A stretch of 64,000 bases of DNA from JAAYYY01 sp964579295 (GTDB lineage: Bacteria > Chloroflexota > Anaerolineae > Promineifilales > Promineifilaceae), in NCBI GenBank assembly GCA_964579295.1, contig CAZOGK010000003.1, positions 1 to 64,000 of the forward strand, written 5' to 3'. Shown one piece after another: positions 60,592-64,000 of the stretch. The translations under genes were made by a program, and so were the position numbers. The notes under the pieces were generated by a model that saw only the letters and a list, made by a program, of their open reading frames with translations, had not been told where the DNA came from and did not search any database. Position 1 is the first letter of the stretch. The number at the start of each line of letters is the position of its first letter.

Positions 60592-61458
60592 TCACCGCAG
60601 ATATTTACTCAGCAACGGCGCCAGCCGCAAGCGCATCTGCGCGTCGATATGCTCCGGCGCCGTAATGAGCGCATCGCGCAAAGCATGGTGGGCGGCGAAA
60701 GCGCCATGCCAGGCGTCATAAGTGCGCGCCAGCTCGGCAATCGCTGCCTGGGCCGTCTCCGTGTTCTGGCGCAGCGTGCGCACCACCTTTTCGACTGTGA
60801 CCGGCGATTCGCTCGTGTGCCAGACGTCGTAGTCGGTGACGTGCGCCATCACCGAATAGGCCATCTCCGCTTCCGCCGCCAGAAAAGCCTCGGGGCTGGT
60901 CGTCATGCCGATCAGGCTCATGCCCCACTGGCGATAGGTATTCGACTCGGCGCGGGTGCTGAAGCGCGGGCCCTCGATGGTGAGAAAGGTTCCCCCTTCG
61001 TGTACGCGGCCGCCAGCGGCGCGCACGGCGCCGGCCAGGGCGGAGCTGAGTTCAGCCGAGAAAGGCTCGGCGACGCTGACGTGGGCTACCAACCCCTTGC
61101 CAAAGAACGAGCGCTCGCGGGTGCGGGTCATGTCAAATAGCTGGTCTGGAATGACGATATCTCCCGGCGCATAATCCTCACGCAGCGAGCCGCAGGCGCT
61201 GACCGCGATGACGTAGCGCACGCCCAGCTGCTTGAGGGCGAAGATATTGGCCCGATAGGGCACGTCGGAGGGGCTTAGGACGTGGCCCCGGCCGTGGCGC
61301 GGTAAAAAGGCAATGCGCTGGCCGTGCAGCGCACCGATCGTAATGGCATCGGAGGGCCAGCCGAACGGCGTCTTGGGGGTGACCGTCTCCACATTTTGCA
61401 GGCCGGCCATATCGTACAGACCACTACCGCCGATAACGGCCAACGTCACGTCACTCAT
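60592..61458 (-). CDS. mtnP: S-methyl-5'-thioadenosine phosphorylase
   Basis: A 288-residue purine-nucleoside-phosphorylase-family enzyme that phosphorolyses methylthioadenosine (or a related 6-oxopurine nucleoside) in methionine salvage. Signatures: LAVIGGSGLYDMAGLQNVE, FLPRHGRGHVLSPSDVPYRANI, IAVSACGSLREDYAPGDIV, and the substrate region TFLTIEGPRFSTRAES and WGMSLIGMTTSPEAFLAAEAE. The position of the central GMTTSPEA and the trimeric-type length fit MTAP. GGAGAGAGGGA precedes ATG 61458. It is upstream of the RodA/FtsW gene on the same strand. Confidence 0.88.
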   Translation of the reverse strand: MSDVTLAVIGGSGLYDMAGLQNVETVTPKTPFGWPSDAITIGALHGQRIAFLPRHGRGHVLSPSDVPYRANIFALKQLGVRYVIAVSACGSLREDYAPGDIVIPDQLFDMTRTRERSFFGKGLVAHVSVAEPFSAELSSALAGAVRAAGGRVHEGGTFLTIEGPRFSTRAESNTYRQWGMSLIGMTTSPEAFLAAEAEMAYSVMAHVTDYDVWHTSESPVTVEKVVRTLRQNTETAQAAIAELARTYDAWHGAFAAHHALRDALITAPEHIDAQMRLRLAPLLSKYLR

Positions 61459-61550
61459 TCCCTCTCTCCTATTGGCGTGCAGCCTCTCGGTTCAGCTTCA
61501 TCAGCAGCCCAGGATAGCTCCAGGGGCCGCGCCGCGCAAAGCCGCCGGAC

Positions 61551-63356
61551 CTACGCCGGCCGGCGGCGCTCTGTTCTTTCTTTCAGGGCATGCAGCTGCT
61601 TGTCGCGCGCGGACAGCTCTGCCTGCAACTCCTGAATGCGGCGGGTCGCCGCGCCGCGCAAATGCTCCAGCTCGGAGCGCAGCGCCGCCATCTGCTCCTG
61701 CAGGTTCACGCGTACCTCGGCCATCGCCGCCTGCGCTTCGGCCAGCCGTTCCCGCTGGCCGGAAATATCACGATGCAGCCTCGTCACTTCGTTCTCCAGC
61801 GCTTCGTTCTCGGCTTTGGCCTCGCGCAGCCGCTGGTATAGCGCCTCTTCTGTTTCGCTAGGCGGCCCGGCCGGGCGCTGCTGTGTGCGGAGGGTTGTTA
61901 GCTCGGCCGCGTATTGCTTTGCTTCGCGGTCAGCCTCATAAAGGAGTTCTGTCAGACGGCCCACCTTGGCCTTCCAGTTCTCCGCAGCCTCTCGCTCCGC
62001 TTCCAGCAGGGCTGCGGCCTGTGCTAGCTGCGACCGCAGAAGAGCTTCGTGTTCGGCCTGCGCCCCGCCGCGGTCGCCGCGGCGTCCTGTTGAGACCGCT
62101 TCTGCGAGCCGGCGCCATAGCAGCTGCTCTTCCAGAGCGGCGCTCTCCAGGCGCGCTGCCTCAAGCTGCGCTTCCAGCCGTTCGCTGCGCGCCTGCAGGT
62201 CGGCCAGCCCCTGGCGCTCGCTGTCGGGTATGATGCGCGTCGCCTCTTCCATGCGCAGCCGCTCCAGATCGCGCCTTAGCTCGTCGCGTTCCTGTTCCGC
62301 CGTGTTGAGCCGTTCGCTCAGGGCGCTGTTCAGGCCACGCATCTTTTCCAGCTTCTTCTGTATCGGCTCCAGATGATGCTCCAGCTCGGCGACGCGCTGC
62401 TGCGAGGCATCGGCCAGCTCCTGCCAGCGCAGCTGAGCTTCCTCCTGCTCCACGTTGCGCTGCACGCTAACCTGCAGCGCTGCCTCCAGGTTCTGCACCC
62501 GCGCCGTGAGCTGTTCCACCGGGGCAAAGGTCGCGGACATCTCCTGCTGCAGCGCCTCGTTTTCCTGCAGAAGCTGGTCCGCCTGCGCCCGCGCTGCGGC
62601 CAGATCTTGCTCGATAGCGCGCAGGGCGGCGACCCGCTGTTGCAGCAACGAGCGCACGCCGTCCAGCTCCTGCCCCCGGCGGCTGTAATCCGCTTCGAGG
62701 CTGCTCAACCTGTCCGCCAGCTCCTGGCGCAGGGCCATGCTCTGCTCAAGGTCCGCCTCGGCTGCGGCGTGGGCCGCTTCCACTTCCTGCAGGCGCGCCC
62801 GCGTCGCGCCGGCTGCCTCGTCTACGCGCTGCTCAAAGGCATGCTCCAGCTCCTTGCGCGCCAGCAGCGCGGCCGCCAGCTCTGCCCGAAAAAGGTGTAG
62901 TAGGGCCAGCCAGTCCGGCCGGCCGCGCTCGGCTACCCACTCCTGTCGCAGCGACGCCGGCAGCAGTTGCTCCTCAGATGCGACATCCGTCATGGCAGGC
63001 TCGGGGATGGCAGCCTCGCGGTTGGCGCGCAGGCTGCGGCATTCTTCCACTCCCATGGTTTGCACCCAGCCGCTGATGCGGCCGCCGCCCTCGACCGTGA
63101 TCCTCGCCGTATAGACATCGCCGGCTATCTGCCCGCCGGCGGCCACATGCACGACCTCTGCCAGGACTGTTCCTACCAGGAGACCTTCGACCAGTAGCTC
63201 AGGCGTGCGGACGTTACCGGCCGCAGCCGCGCCGGCAGCAACCCGTACCGCTCTGCTCTCGTCGATGTCGCCTGTATGACAGCCCTTTATCTGCAGGGTC
63301 CGGGCGCCGCGCCGGAACAGTGCTTTGAAGAGGCCGCTTTCTCCTTCTGAGGTCAC
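61551..63356 (-). CDS. Bactofilin-domain protein with long coiled coil
   Basis: A protein of about 601 residues. The N-terminal region (about 5-110) carries a bactofilin/polymer-forming repeat pattern: GCHTGDIDESRAVRVAAGA, GNVRTPELLVEGLLVGTV, GQIAGDVYTARITVEGGGRI and SGWVQTMGVEEC. The rest, from about 150 to 600, is Glu/Ala/Leu/Arg-rich heptads forming a long coiled coil with an ERTERRRPA end. Bactofilins polymerise at the membrane as cell-shape scaffolds. I chose GTG 63356, preceded by AGGAGAG, over an ATG at 63452 whose leader looks unnatural. It sits upstream of mtnP and the RodA/FtsW gene. Confidence 0.75.
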   Translation of the reverse strand: MTSEGESGLFKALFRRGARTLQIKGCHTGDIDESRAVRVAAGAAAAGNVRTPELLVEGLLVGTVLAEVVHVAAGGQIAGDVYTARITVEGGGRISGWVQTMGVEECRSLRANREAAIPEPAMTDVASEEQLLPASLRQEWVAERGRPDWLALLHLFRAELAAALLARKELEHAFEQRVDEAAGATRARLQEVEAAHAAAEADLEQSMALRQELADRLSSLEADYSRRGQELDGVRSLLQQRVAALRAIEQDLAAARAQADQLLQENEALQQEMSATFAPVEQLTARVQNLEAALQVSVQRNVEQEEAQLRWQELADASQQRVAELEHHLEPIQKKLEKMRGLNSALSERLNTAEQERDELRRDLERLRMEEATRIIPDSERQGLADLQARSERLEAQLEAARLESAALEEQLLWRRLAEAVSTGRRGDRGGAQAEHEALLRSQLAQAAALLEAEREAAENWKAKVGRLTELLYEADREAKQYAAELTTLRTQQRPAGPPSETEEALYQRLREAKAENEALENEVTRLHRDISGQRERLAEAQAAMAEVRVNLQEQMAALRSELEHLRGAATRRIQELQAELSARDKQLHALKERTERRRPA

Positions 63357-63601
63357 CTCTCTCCTACTTCCATAGCCGGCCCCCCATCGTCCTGCCACGT
63401 TCGCCGGGGCGGCCACTTGCCAGCCTTTGCCCCCGGCGCGCCGCCGCATCACGATTCAGGGTGAATTGTAGCGGCAACGGCACGAGTGCGCATCCGTCCG
63501 CTGCATTTCCATCGCGTTTTAGCGGATATCAGCTACAATTGCCCGCGTAACAGTATGTCAGGGGCTATCTTGTCTGTTTACAGTCTGCTACACTTATGGC
63601 C

Positions 63602-64000
63602 ATGAACGGGAAGATCCGCGCGGTCTGGGCGGTAATCACCATTCTCAGCCTGCTTGCCTTTATTGTGAAAGGCGCCGTTCTCTATGCGGCGCCCACTCCG
63701 CCCCTGCTATCCAGCCAGGGGACTATCACGGGCCCGGTTGAGCTAGAAATCACCCTTGAGCCTGCCGTCGCCCGCCCGCGCGACCCGGTGCATCTCGAAG
63801 TCGTTCTGACCAATCGCCAGGCAAGCGCGGCTGCGCCCGAGCTGAACTTGCGGCTGCCTGCCTCCCTGGCGCCGCGCAGCGACCGGCTACCCGCGGGCAC
63901 GACCTATAACTTCCAGAGCCACGTTCTCTCCTGGATGCCCTTGCTTCCCGGCGAGGCGACGGCCCGGCTTGAGCTGGATTTCACGGCCAGCGTGGCCGAT
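63602..64000 (+). CDS. Secreted or anchored protein, N-terminal part (3' truncated by window edge)
   Basis: An open frame continues to the right edge (133 visible residues). It begins with a short basic segment and a hydrophobic helix (VWAVITILSLLAFIVKGAVL), followed by a beta-rich region containing LEITLEPAVARPRDPVHLEVVLTN, a pattern like DUF11/CARDB-type extracellular domains. ATG 63596 is an alternative start two codons earlier. The ATG at 63602 overlaps the stop of a 16-codon reading frame (63555-63605). No ribosome site is clear. The family remains unassigned because the C-terminus is missing. Confidence 0.6.
   Translation, partial: MNGKIRAVWAVITILSLLAFIVKGAVLYAAPTPPLLSSQGTITGPVELEITLEPAVARPRDPVHLEVVLTNRQASAAAPELNLRLPASLAPRSDRLPAGTTYNFQSHVLSWMPLLPGEATARLELDFTASVAD

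Overview
The window is a contiguous, GC-rich, gene-dense piece of a bacterial chromosome. It looks like a member of the Chloroflexota (Anaerolineae/Caldilineae/Ardenticatenia side). This is inferred from the mix of DUF4012, DUF2723 and C25-peptidase surface proteins, many lipoproteins and anchored proteins with Thr/Pro-rich linkers, a RicT homologue outside an obvious sporulation context, a NuoCD fusion, DUF1786 and a short alpha-glucan phosphorylase. No rRNA, tRNA, CRISPR array, transposase or prophage gene was seen. I list 53 protein genes, the first and last cut by the window edges. Coding density is high; the only gene-free stretch over 300 bases is 8119-8473, a divergent promoter region.

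Layout. 1-4229: a run of small same-strand accessory enzymes (two DinB-fold proteins, DUF1905, DUF4256, RibD/DHFR-like, YcaQ-like glycosylase, GNAT). 4380-13527: a cupredoxin lipoprotein, a lone molybdopterin oxidoreductase, a GerMN lipoprotein, a CPBP protease, a membrane protein and a DUF1786 protein. 13546-21201 (minus): moeA, an HD protein and ricT, then mrp, nuoI, nuoCD, nuoB and iscX, a respiratory complex I Q-module operon linked to Fe-S genes. 21359-27111: a tRNA-queuosine mannosyltransferase homologue, an ATP-grasp protein, glgP and small membrane proteins. 27287-30014: response regulator, PHP-AlbA_2 fusion, mogA. 30031-42809: a cyclase/AAA/TPR regulator, smc, a SurA-like lipid-facing chaperone, rpsR, rpsF, a GH99-LysM surface protein and radA. 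43099-54239: a large cell-surface block (fibronectin-like proteins, PqqD-like protein, C25 peptidase lipoprotein, flippase-like protein, GT2-polyprenyl glycosylphosphotransferase fusion, DUF2723, DUF4012, SH3 protein). 54314-64000: pncB, htpG, a penicillin-binding-protein-like gene coupled to an FtsW/RodA gene, mtnP, a bactofilin/coiled-coil protein and the start of a secreted protein.

How the genes fit together. Three themes recur: molybdenum cofactor (a Mo enzyme, moeA, mogA, scattered over three loci), Fe-S and respiration (iscX, nuoB/CD/I, mrp, ricT), and cell-envelope construction (surface proteins, glycan assembly, FtsW/RodA, bactofilin). The most unusual observations are an intact transpeptidase-like protein that has lost all three penicillin-binding motifs while translationally coupled to a RodA/FtsW gene; an Mrp protein without its CxxC cluster ligand inside a nuo operon; a class III cyclase domain with altered substrate residues; and a PHP-AlbA_2 fusion in a response-regulator operon. 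Function calls come from reading motifs by eye, without database searches.
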